Position numbers and translations under genes: made by a program. Of a stretch of 64,000 nucleotides of DNA, positions 1-10,728 are shown one piece after another; the first letter of the stretch is position 1; each line of letters begins with the position of its first letter. The notes beneath the pieces were generated by a model that saw nothing but the letters and a program-made list of their open reading frames with translations, made no database searches and was not told where the DNA came from. Source of the DNA: Turritopsis dohrnii (Eukaryota > Cnidaria > Hydrozoa > Anthoathecata > Oceaniidae); contig BQMF02000432.1 of NCBI GenBank assembly GCA_027922465.2, forward strand, positions 62,001 through 126,000, given 5' to 3'.

Positions 1-1539
1 ACGTGACAGTAACGGAATGTATTGTCAACCAAACAAAATTGAACATGAGGTTTCGTTACAACATCTTTGACACAATCAAAGTATGTTTAGAAAATTCCAC
101 ACTCAATAGTTAAAATTCCATAGCTGGTTCTTCTTGAACATGGTATATAGTGTTTGCATTGTCCGTGCAATATTTGCAAAACAGACAGCAAAAGATTAAT
201 ACTGAAGGCTTTTTTCCATAATTCAAACACGCTGGAATATGATTTCTGAATTTATGTACTAATTGAGAATATAGTCTACACGTTGCCCGCCGTCAAAAGA
301 AGAAATCAATTGTTTTAAATATTAGCAGGGAGAAAACTCCTTAAACGCCTTTCACCACCTTCCTCCAAATCAATGTTGAGGATCTGCACCTGTCAAATTT
401 CATAAGGAGTTTATTGCCCCCAACATTTTTCATATTACTTTTGTGTTGTTTTCGTAAAGGTAACGACAAGGATTTTGAAGCACAGCTTAAAATCTGAAAT
501 TTTATCAACCATGCATTTCATTTTTGTATATGATGTTTTAGCTCTTTTAAATCTTTGCTACTTTTTATTTTGAATCAAAGCTCGAACCGCTTGAAATGAT
601 TTCTACTAATGGATTTTTCGCTTTAATTTTTTTTTTTTTTTTTCAAAAATGTTTTTTTTTCTTTCGGCTGTTACATAATTTCTTTAACAAATCTTATTAC
701 GGTAGCAGCGTAAGCGAATACCGTATTAAAACACCCTTGGACTCCTACTACTCCTACTCCTACTCCTCCGGCCGAAACGGCAGTTTTTAGCCTACGCTTA
801 ACAGTCGATCAGATTTCGTTCAGAAAATCATATGAAATCTCACAAAGGAACGCAGTCTAAAAATATTTGAAGGTTATATCCAGCAAACATTCTAAAATAA
901 ATTTTTCTAATATTTCATCGCTTAATAATACACGAAGAAAGAGATATTTTGGTAGTAAGGCCTTAAGTTAAAAGTAGTAAGTAGTTACTTTTACTAAAAA
1001 TGCTTAACATTTGGATGTAAGGTAGCTACGATTTTATCGTCGGTAGTTCAACCTTAACGAACTTTTTAATTACATCTAAAATTTGTCAGCTATCTAAACC
1101 GTCATTTTGCGTTAAATATTTCAAAGATCACAGTTTTTGGGAAGGTTTCTTGAGTCCATGGAATCTTTGTTATTGTTTTTAATTTTTTTCGAAACAGACG
1201 CGTTTTTTTTACACATAAGTTCTTATAATTTTTTTCTTGAAAAAATTCGACTCATGTATGTACATTTCTTTGTTTTGAAAATTATTTGCTGGTGGCGTTT
1301 CTTAATAAGACCCCATTTACATTCGATAAGACCTCTTTACACTAACTATTTTTTTTATGGCAATTTTTGGTCGTGCTTTCGAAAGTATCCTGCTTGCTGC
1401 TACCGTTTTGCGCCATCTGGCTCTTGTTTTGATTATAAGATACGTATCCATGGTTGCAGTTCACACATCTCTTTTTTTTTTTTGTAGCAATACTTTCTGA
1501 TATTACTTCTTAAGTTTTATTTACACTTTTTTAAAAGTA
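1..1539. other. Intergenic, no gene seen
   Basis: AT-rich sequence with poly-T runs (near 630-660 and 1470) and a short CTACTC-type simple repeat near 745-768. The open frames here are built from the poly-T runs and show no domain, splice context or composition of a gene. I see no RNA gene. Confidence 0.6.
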
Positions 1540-1541
1540 TA

Positions 1542-1712
1542 CAATCCACTCTCGATAATTGGACCCCGGATAAGTGGAACTTTCGTTTAGTGGAACCAAT
1601 TTCTCTGGTCCCTGCATTAACAAACCTCTCTTATTTTATTCGGATAAGTGGAACATTCGATAAGTGGAACCATTTTTTGCGGTCCCGTGAAGGTTCCACT
1701 GAGAGTAGACTG
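1542..1712. mobile_element. pogo/Tigger-like MITE, about 170 bp
   Basis: The two ends are inverted relatives: the left begins CAATCCACTCTCGATAATTG, and the right end read in reverse begins CAGTCTACTCTCAGTGGAAC. Both are flanked by TA (1540-1541 and 1713-1714), the duplication made by Tc1/mariner/pogo elements. The interior repeats GGATAAGTGGAAC-type units. No coding capacity. The CTCGATAATTGGAA style is known from pogo-type terminal repeats; assignment to that group is inferred from the end sequence only. Confidence 0.7.
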
Positions 1713-1809
1713 TATTAGCATTTAGTGTGAGTTAGGCCTAAGAGATAACAAAGTTTTATACAGATTTTCAGCTGTAAGTACATATATTTGGTTTGCATAT
1801 TCCCAGTTA

Positions 1810-2175
1810 GAGTGCGTTTACATGAGAGCCGTAGTGAACTGAAACCGTTTGAAATTTTAATCCGCCCGTTACGAGTTTCGATACGGGTAATTATTTCACT
1901 ACGGTTCCTGGTCAAGGAACTTGAGAAGTAGGTTTGAAGTTTTCACATTGTTTCATCATAAAATGTGTTAGCAAGCATGCGCATGTTAATTAAGTTTTGC
2001 TAAAAACGCACTCGTATAGAGAGCTAGAAACTAGTAAAACTATTGTTTCGATTTTTACTCGACAAAACTCGCCAAGACCGTATCGAAATTTCTCATGTAA
2101 ACAGAATGGCGATTTCAAACACCTTAAAATTTCAAACCGGTTTGAGTTCACTACGGCTCTCATGTAAACGCACTC
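1810..2175. mobile_element. PIF/Harbinger-like MITE, TTA target duplication
   Basis: Inverted ends of more than 30 bp: the left begins GAGTGCGTTTACATGAGAGC and the right end is its reverse complement almost without change. TTA flanks both sides (1807-1809 and 2176-2178), the 3-bp TWA duplication of PIF/Harbinger transposons. The interior carries further CCGTAGTGAA/TTCACTACGG repeats. The 366-bp element has no ORF of its own. It is related in end sequence (GTTTACATGAG.CCGTAG) to the element at 8348-8703. Confidence 0.8.
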
Positions 2176-2178
2176 TTA

Positions 2179-5100
2179 GTGTAGCCAACGCTACACTATG
2201 CCACAAGGTTAAACTACTCATTAAATAATTCGTTGTCTTGTAAAACTTAAGTATTTACACTTAAATATAAGATTTTCGACACGCGCTTTCTTCACTGCAT
2301 ACAGATACTTTGATCACGATTTGTATTTGAAATATTGTGTATCTTTTGCCACACATAAAAGACTGGCTTTGCCGAAATATTTATTGCCGAATATAAATAT
2401 TGCCGAAGTATGCCACTAATCAGGCCCCAAATCAACCAAAACATTTTTTAAAAAATCCTTAAATTAATGTTTGGGCGGAAAGTTTTGTTTTTTAATGGAT
2501 AGCTTGCTGTGTGTAAAAATTGGAAAGCTTGAACGGGGGGCATGTTTAGCTAAAGCTACACGCCAGTTTATAATGCACGCCTATAAAGAATGTGACAAAG
2601 TCAAACATTTTAAGACTAGTATACCCTTATGACGCAATGAAACTCTTCCTTTCCTATGAAGGAAAATATTTTCAGAACTGTTTTATGATAACATATCATC
2701 ACAATGTATCAGCACCGATTGTCACTGTCCCTGTACATCTGGTTTCCACATGCTCTTTTCATTTTTGAGAGTGGTGAAACTATGGTTTTGTCAATTTCTC
2801 GATAAATATAATTATATATCAAATGCAAATATTTTAAAACTAAGAGAGCCTGTCGTTTGAATGGTCAGAGATTAGATTAAACTTGACTCGATGTAAGGGC
2901 ACTATTTCCTTTTTTCACTGAAAGCCGTCCTACAAAGCACAAAGAACACGCACATAGTGATAAAAGATAACATTTCATCCAAATTCATGGAAAAAACTAT
3001 TATTTTGATACCTATTTTCACAAAGAAATGAATGTCTCAGAACCAAAGATTATACATAAAAACACTTCTGAATCGCTTGCGTATCTTCCTCCGCTCTTTC
3101 AATATTGCAGCACTCTCCGTCCTAGAAGTCATTAGGGTCAGGGCTAGAGTTAGAATTAGTGATAGCATTAAAGTAATTTTAATATCCGTGATGAAGAGCC
3201 AATAATTAAAAAAATATGGCAGATGTAGTTGTGGGCGCAAATCGTATAATTGAACTTTTCTCTTGAAAGCTCAAAATTTAACTATATTCCTATCCTTAAA
3301 TGTATCTTTTGATACTTTATCTCCTTTTTTCACTATGTGCATGTTATTTGTGGGGGAAGGACGGTTTTTATATGATAGAGGGTGCGAAAAGATAATAGCC
3401 CCCGGTGTACCTGCGTGAAGTGTATATAGAGTGAATCTATTTAAATATTTGTTTCAGTGTATGAATCATATGTAGCGGTATTTTCAATGATTTTACAGTG
3501 TTAGTTAATGCAATAAGTTGATTAACAGAAGCTATCTTGATAAGTCATCCTTTGAGTGAAAATAAATCATCCAACTGCTTTCAAAGATAGAAACAAAAGA
3601 TTATCAGTTGAAGAGAATGATAAAGTACACTTCGTACTTAATAAATAATCTTAAGCAAACATAAAAATAACATGTTAAACCTCTTAGTATCAGATGTCAT
3701 ATGTTATATATTTTGCCATACTCAATAGAAACAAGGCTATTGTTCAAATAGTTTTTGCATGGCGTAAAAGCGTTTATATAGACATCAATAACAACTTCGT
3801 TTGAAATAGATCGCGAATATGAAAGAAAAAGAAACCACAAAAATTTTCAAGCAAACAGAAATTATTCACAACTATGATGAGAGAAAGGAAGGATAATGTT
3901 GTGACAAGTGCATTGTATCCATTATGAAGTAATCAAATTGTCTTTCTAGATAAACTATAGTAAATATTTTGTCGATAAAGTTACATTATTATAGAAGAAG
4001 ACGAATTTAAAGATGCTTAAAGATAATAAAGTGAAAATGTATAGATGCATATTTCTGGTGTTAATAAGTCTCCATAGTGTTGAAGTCAAAGTATTTATTG
4101 GAGGTAGGTTGACATTATATTTTTGTATCAAAGCCAGTACCGTGAAGATAAAAGTGCTTCTCCTCGGATCCATCTTCTAGTCTTATAAAACATGCTGTTT
4201 TTTTGTCAAGCAAAGAAATTATTTTAATTGGTCTTTTTAACAATGTTTGATAAATACTACGATAATGATGAACATTATTAGGGAAATAATTGTTATCGTC
4301 GAGTATGATATCATAATGTGTGGATAGTAATACAATAATACAGCTTTTTCAAACAAAAGTACCAATCTGTGAAAATTGACAAATGTGATTTCAGTTCTGT
4401 TACACAGTTGAACTGTCGCATTTCAAAATATCCAATTGATGAAAAGACTTTAATCATGATGATCATGTTTTTAATGTGTTGAGAACCATTTCAGAAGACA
4501 ATCTTTATTTCATACAAAATCATATGAAAAAATACATGTTCCCTATAATCAAAACTTGATTGCAGATACGGAAGATATCCACATTGTGAGAAACACAACA
4601 TTATGTTCATATGAAAAGAAAGACTGTTACATATAATATTTGTAAACATTTTAGACCTTCGCTTTTAACAACTAACATTTTTGACTAAATTTTCCGAGCT
4701 TTCTACTTCCCATTTGCTCAGGACAAAGTAATCTTAGCTTGATAAATCTCTCGCAACAAAAATCCTAATACACTTTTCACTCGTCGTTTTTTATTATAGC
4801 AGGTTTATTTTTAAACCATCAAATGGACTTCTCAAATAAACAAAGAATGATCAATGTTGACTGTTCGATATGTTATAGTGAGATAATGGCTATTTTAAAG
4901 CTGTCTACGCGTCATCAAAGTTTCTTACGCATAACGTCAACACAAATAAACATAATCCACTTGGATGTCCTTTATGTGTTGTCAAGTAAAATAAAGCTGT
5001 GAAGTTTGTTATATAAACATCAAAATATAAATTCTCACTTTTGTGTACAATCAAAAACTATCAGGGGCTGGGAAAGTAGTTCGATATCAATATCGATATC

Positions 5101-5330
5101 TCGAATTTCTGAGAGTTAAAATTGGTAGACATTACACTATTTATTATGTTTAGGGACGGACAAAAGGTTCGAGTTACACGCGAATCGTATTTATCAACTC
5201 CCTTGTTCCATAATATAAAAAAACAAGATGCCCTTACGGGCAGAAAGATTTCTGCAAAATCAGCTGAAGTATCAAAGATGGAAGACTAACAATAACATTC
5301 TTGAAACTTGAATGATTTTGAATGATTGAA
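2179..5330. other. Intergenic, no gene seen
   Basis: About 3 kb of AT-rich sequence. Short open frames at 3037-3240 and 3955-4173 (both minus) show no recognisable domain or splice partner. No clear inverted or tandem repeat was noticed beyond homopolymer runs. Confidence 0.55.
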
Positions 5331-5362
5331 CAATACAATACAATACAATACAATACAATACA
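5331..5362. repeat. (CAATA)n microsatellite
   Basis: Six or more perfect copies of the pentamer CAATA, ending in one variant copy (CAGTA). Open frames read through it on both strands only because the repeat lacks stops. Confidence 0.95.
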
Positions 5363-5924
5363 GTACAACATTGACTGCTGCTCAGTGTAGACTGCATACA
5401 GCAGGTGGGAATTGTAACACACAAAGTAAAATGAGTTTTGTTATTGAAATTTTAAAGTTAAATGTGTTCAAACAGCTGGCCAACAATGTGCTACCAGTGA
5501 AAATTATGTTGACTCCTTGAATGTTGAATGAGAGTGAAAAATGTAAAAAGTACTCTTATATATAATTACATATATAAACAATACACAAATTACATATAAA
5601 AGAAAAGTGTGACATAACGATCAACCGCACATGACCTAATTTAATCTAACAAAATAGAAGAAAGTTTATAAAAATTCTTTAAGAAATTCAAAAAAAAGGT
5701 TGAATGATCTTTACAGCATAACATCATGTTAAAACTTGATATGATATGTACTTCCAATCTTCTTAATTACATACACAAACAGAATTCCCAATGCTGCAAA
5801 TACGTAATCAAAAATCTTGATCGTTAAAAGTATATGCTCTATAAATTTATACCAAAAATTTTGTAGTGTTACTAATTGTATAAAGTATTTTGAATTTATA
5901 CACAGAACATTTCAATTTGTGTGA

Positions 5925-6735
5925 TTAGGAAGATCATTCGTAATTAGGGGCATTGGCAGTATAATATAGCTAGAAAATCATCAATCAAGAGTAGTGCAGA
6001 GTAGACAACCACTTAACATTGGAGCTAAGGAAGAAACAGAGCTGAGCTGTACGAATCCAGAGCTTAAAAAGTATACAGCACAAGAAGGAAACAAACAAAA
6101 ATCTTTTGTATCTAGAAAGGCTTAAACATTGAGACATTTTTCCCTAATACAAACACATAGCTTTTTGACTTTGTACAACTTTTTAGTTAGAAAAGAATAA
6201 TCACACTACAGAAGAATTATTATATTATTATAAGTGTACGTACTCCTCAGAGCTTCATGAAAGCTTAATTGACACTACAAAAACTTTGTTGACACTAAAA
6301 AACTTTAAACTGTATATTCCACCATTAAATTTATTTACATCCGAAAGAAAATATTTAATTTATTTTGGAGGCACAGAAAAATGTAAAGTGTATCACAAAC
6401 AAAAAAGTAAACAAAAATTATATACATATAACTGAAAGTTGAAATTTTTTTTTATATACAGAATGTGAAGTGTTTCGAATTATATATTTATTAAAATTAG
6501 GAAGACTGTTCATAATTAGAGACATTGGTAACCTAAAAACTACTGATCACCAACAAAAAACAATACTGCATTTCAAAGCATTATACAAACCAAATAAAAT
6601 AACCTTAAAATAGCTAAAGTGATGCTGAGTAGACAGACATTTGGAGCTGAGGTGGAACTTAAGCTGAGCTGTACGTATCCAGAGCTTAAAAAGCATTACA
6701 GCCCACACATGAAACAAACAATGAACTTTTTTCAG
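5925..6735. repeat. Two diverged direct copies of one segment (5925-6110 and 6490-6735)
   Basis: The stretch with GATTAGGAAGATCATTCGTAATTAGGGGCATTGGCAG near 5920 recurs near 6496 with scattered changes, and both continue into a shared core (GAGCTGAGCTGTACG then ATCCAGAGCTTAAAAAG) at 6040-6073 and 6663-6693. The copies are about 600 bp apart in the same orientation. The open frame at 6619-6900 crosses the second copy, but the first copy lacks it, so I do not call it a gene. Either a local tandem duplication or two insertions of one repeat. Confidence 0.65.
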
Positions 6736-6900
6736 ATAAAATCCCAGACATTTCAAAAACAAAAAAAGCATATACCTTTTTCATTCTTTGTTTACAAAAC
6801 GATACGAAAAGTCACCATTGAATCATTACAAGATAATAATAAATTACTGCTAGAGATTTTATTCTTCATTTTCAGTTTTGGAAACGTGCATCTTCTTTAA

Positions 6901-7844
6901 TTATACTGACTAAAGATCCTTTGGGATCCTTTTGGTTGGTTCTTTGTTGTGAATTTCTTCGACTGAAATGCGTGACTTTGGTTTCGTGTAAACATTCGCA
7001 CGAGATTTCAAAAAACCGCTAGGTTTGGACAGTAAGAAGAAGAAGAAGAAGAACAGAGCCGGTTTTAAGGTATTTCTTGCTTTCGCAGAAATCCAATAAT
7101 TGTGTAATACTTTCAATATGAAAACAATAGCGTACATTTTGCCATAGGTTATGGAAAAATAATCTTTTTATATGAAGTAGTGATTACAAGGTTTTTTTAT
7201 CCATTCCATTTCTTAACATAAAGTTTTAACACGTATAAATTATAAACAGTGATTGTTGTGATCGAACATTTGCCTTGTATTTGCTTATTTGTGTACTTTT
7301 ATTTAACAAATATGCTTAAACTGTTTGTCAATTCTTTTCTAACCACAATGACAACAAGTTTACCAAAAATATGCTTATAAAGTTTTTGAAAACTTCAGTT
7401 CGATATTATGTCTTTTTTTCGCAGAACCAACTCAAGCAACATATTTATATCTTCCCTAAATTTCTCTTTAAACAACTTAACTTTTATCAAGTTTTATCAA
7501 GTGTTTCCGGGAAAAAGGAGGCTTTCAAATGAGTGTGTCTGAATTTCAAATCAGTTATCTCTTTAAATGTTTGTTCGTTTTTTTAGATTTTTATACCATT
7601 AGATAGATACTTTTCCGAGCTTTCCAAAAATGTATAATTAGGTAAATAATATATTTTCAAAACTTTAGAGATTTATTGAGTACTTTGCTGCTCAAAATTT
7701 TACGCGAGATCACCGTTTGGTGCCTAGCAACGGTAACTTTGTTGTGTTTGTTTTGTGTAATTACGTTTGATGTGTGTTGTTTTGACAATTGATAAAAAGA
7801 GTCTCGATGCATGTGTAAAGCTGCTGCCATAATTGTCTTGATAG
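6901..7844. other. Intergenic, no gene seen
   Basis: AT-rich, with an AAG-type simple repeat at about 7034-7053. The minus-strand open frame at 6910-7137 contains a phenylalanine run from this repeat and is not supported as a gene. Confidence 0.5.
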
Positions 7845-7847
7845 TAA

Positions 7848-8347
7848 GGCGTGGGTTACACGTATCCGAAGTGAAAGTCAAACCGGCGTCAAATTTCACG
7901 CCGGTTTGAAATTTTTTTAGGTTACACGTGTGTTTCACTTCACTTCACTTCGGGTATATTTCAATTCGCTTTCACTTCGGGTCAAAAGTCCATTTTGGAA
8001 GTTGCAGCATGATAAACATAAAAGATTTGTCTCAACTCATAGTTTCTCTTTTTCAAAAAAGAGAAAAGAATGAACGTTATGTATATCGAGCATCTTAGGA
8101 GTGGGTTACACGTATCCGAAGTGAAAGTCAAACCGGCGTCAAATTTCACGCCGGTTTGAAATTTTTTTAGGTTACACGTGTGTTTCACTTCACTTCACTT
8201 CGGGTATATTTCAATTCGCTTTCACTTCGGGTCAAAAGTCCATTTTGGAAGTTGCAGCATGATAAACATAAAAGATTTGTCTCAACTCATACTTTCTCTT
8301 TTTCAAAAAAGAGAAAAGAATGAACGTTATGTATATCGAGCATCTTA
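7848..8347. repeat. 250-bp tandem duplication of the element's left end
   Basis: The units are 7848-8097 and 8098-8347. I saw only a couple of differences, for example C/A at 7850 against 8100 and G/C at 8042 against 8292. Each unit begins GGMGTGGGTTACACG and ends CATCTTA. The near identity means the duplication is recent compared with the decayed repeats around it. Confidence 0.9.
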
Positions 8348-8703
8348 GGCGGCGTTTACATGAGCCCGTAGCGAGATTTCAACCGTAGTGAAACTTCGGA
8401 CCGTAGTGAAATGTACTTCTCTTTACATGATCCCGTAGCGAAATTTTGTTTCTACCATGCTTCACGCATGCTCAACTATAAAAATTTCACGTTTCACCAC
8501 GGGCTGGCCGTTTACATGACAATTCTCAGACCGTATTGAGATTTCGCTACGGGGTTTAACCCCGTGGTGAAATCAAACCCGTAGTGAGTTTGACTACGGG
8601 GTATCTCATGTAAATGGTTCAAAGCGTTACAGCGAATACCGTAATGAAATTCATGTGTTTCACTACGGTTGGAATCTCGCTACGGGCTCATGTAAACGCC
8701 GCC
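8348..8703. mobile_element. Nested PIF/Harbinger-like MITE, TTA target duplication
   Basis: Inverted ends begin GGCGGCGTTTACATGAGCCC, perfect on both sides for at least 28 bp. TTA is duplicated at 8345-8347 and 8704-8706. The 356-bp element is built of CGTAGTGAAA/TTTCACTACGG inverted motifs. It sits inside the larger element 7848-9209, exactly at the end of the second 250-bp tandem unit, so it inserted after the larger element. Confidence 0.88.
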
Positions 8704-9212
8704 TTAACCAACTGAATAAACAGATTCATCATTTTCGTCCGATACCGTTTCGTTCGCTCTTTTTCTGAATTCTTTTCCTTTGCTCCTAGTTTCCAAATAA
8801 TATAGAAGTTATAAATGGTTTATATTTGAAGAAAAAAACATAAGAAATTACTTAAAATTTCGTAATGTCAGTCATTTCAACACTTTCCAAAGGGATTGCG
8901 AAAATTACTTTCTTTTTAAAAACACGATATCATCATTTTCTGTATATTTTTCTTTTCATAAAACATACATCAAGTTGCAAGATTACTTTTCACTTCGGTT
9001 TATGCACAAATATTTTGGGATACACGCGTTTTTTACGCCGGAGTGAGATTTCACTTCTGTCTTTTTGACAGAAGTGAAATTAGACCGGCGTGAAATTTCA
9101 CTTCACCCATAACGTGTAAACAACATGTGGAGTTCCTGAGGAGACCGAAGTGAGTTCACTTCACTTCGCTTCGGGTTGCCGAAGTGAAACCGTACGTGTA
9201 ACCACCCCCTAA

Positions 9213-9659
9213 AACATGTTTATTTTAATATTAGAATGTCTATTTTTCAGTATTAATCATTTCTTTTAGTCATTCATTGTTATAATCGGTCATATCCATA
9301 CAGGTTGACTTCGTCAGCTTTAAATTTCAAATTATAAAACATTTAAGGGTGGTTTCGGTCTATCCCGCCCTTCCACCAAGTTCCACCTCGTTTCTATGTG
9401 GTTTATACATTTTTGCTATGGTTTCAGCTAAAAAAATATATAGCCAATCAAAGGTTAACATGACCATTCAACCATGGTTTTCAGAATTCACAGAACAACA
9501 GGAAATTGCATTAACCTCCCCGGTTTATAGAGACAATAATTACTTTTGTCGTCCGTGTAGATGATTTCCTTAAGTGGTGACACTTACAAGCATGTTGTTA
9601 TATAGTTGATAGGGATTGTTCACAAATGACGTCAACCATTATTTCAAGATTTGAATTTT
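9213..9659. other. Intergenic, no gene seen
   Basis: No supported feature. The plus open frame at 9349-9564 has no recognisable domain. Confidence 0.5.
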
Positions 9660-9935
9660 CACTTTTCAAATTTCAAAACAAAATTGCACTAAGCGCAAGG
9701 CGCTAATTTTGAATTTGACAATTATTTTGGCAGGTTTGACTAATATTTTGTAAATTGGGCCAAATTTGGACCAAATTACCAAAGTTCTCCAATTTCCAAA
9801 GAGTGGTGATAATGAATTTGACAGTCATTTTGTCAGATTTGACAAAAATTAGGCAATTCAGTAATGTTGTATTGGGGAGAGTAGATACGTGTTACTGTGA
9901 TACGTCCTGTCTTCAAGCCAAGCGGCTAAAAACTA
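9660..9935 (+). repeat. Dispersed repeat, relative of the 47.9-48.3 kb tandem array
   Basis: Contains GGGCCAAATTTGGACCAAAT, AAAGTTCTCCAAT, GAATTTGACAGTCATTTTG and then TACGTCCTGTCTTCAAGCCA, in the same order as at 47890-48355. The open frame at 9755-9940 lies wholly in the repeat and is not called as a gene. Confidence 0.7.
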
Positions 9936-10728
9936 ATTAGTTAGAGACAAATATAACAGTTTTTGTTTTTTTACAAAAACAAAAGGAATCTTAAGTTAAT
10001 AAAAATTTAATATGAATATATTCATCCCAAGATCAGCTTTCAAAGTATTCCCACTAAAACTGAAATCTTTTCTGATTATAAAAATGTATATTAAGAAAAA
10101 ATTTTCGTAAAACAAAAAAAAACAAACTTTCGTTTAGGCCAAAAAAGTCTTTTTTTCATTCTTTAAAACAATTTAGAGAGACAAAGGGTTGCCCAAACCT
10201 GACGATCGTCCATAAAGCTCAATCGATATTTAAAAATATCATGTCAATCTCATCTTTCAAGGTGTATACTAACACATTCCAGATTATAATTATCAACATT
10301 ATATCGAACAGTGAACTAAGAGAACTACCTTTAGATAACTAGCAGCAATTCTTTTTACTAGTTTGAACAAACTTTTTATCTTGGTTGATTTTGCTCTAAT
10401 CACATTGATATGCATGAAGAAAGTTATTTAACACAAAACTGTATAATGCAACTTTTAATGAATATTCAAGATATTCTAAATTTTGGTTAAACTTTGGCCG
10501 AGATTTGGAATTTCATGCCCTGTAATGGTTTTTTATTTGACACAGTCCACAATGTGAAACCACACATTTTTTAACCTTCATAATATCAAGCAACAACCAA
10601 AATGTAATTTTCAAAGACAGTTAACACATAGGTGTTTTAATACGATATTTTTGCTTCTGTGCTATCCTGTAAACAAATTTTTCGGTGCACGTCAATGTCA
10701 ATATTCTTTTTAATTGATTAGATTGCAG
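9936..10728. other. No feature seen upstream of the EGF exon
   Basis: AT-rich sequence that may be intron of the downstream gene, because the EGF-like exon at 10729 is entered by a splice acceptor and needs upstream exons. I could not find another Cys-rich exon here. Confidence 0.45.

Larger units (their letters stand above)
7848..9209. mobile_element. PIF/Harbinger-like non-autonomous element, 1.36 kb, TAA target duplication
   Basis: The left end begins GGCGTGGGTTACACGTATCC; the right end read in reverse begins GGGGGTGGTTACACGTACGG. TAA flanks both ends (7845-7847 and 9210-9212), as for PIF/Harbinger. The interior is full of inverted GAAGTGAAA/TTTCACTTC motifs, which can form many hairpins. 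It holds a 250-bp tandem duplication (7848-8347) and a nested MITE (8348-8703). No transposase frame is present. The open frames at 7657-8188 on the minus strand share residues only because of the tandem duplication. Confidence 0.75.

Noticed and set aside
1137..1487. 116-aa Phe-rich frame
   Set aside because: Driven by poly-T runs; not a credible membrane protein.
2695..2760. Possible Cys-rich EGF-like exon (TDCHCPCTSGFH)
   Set aside because: No splice sites in phase, too short, and far from the EGF gene.
7657..8188. Two minus-strand frames sharing the same 30 N-terminal residues
   Set aside because: The shared residues come from the 250-bp tandem duplication of a MITE-like element.
7848..8347. 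CRISPR-like or satellite array
   Set aside because: Only two units, and they coincide with an element's terminus.
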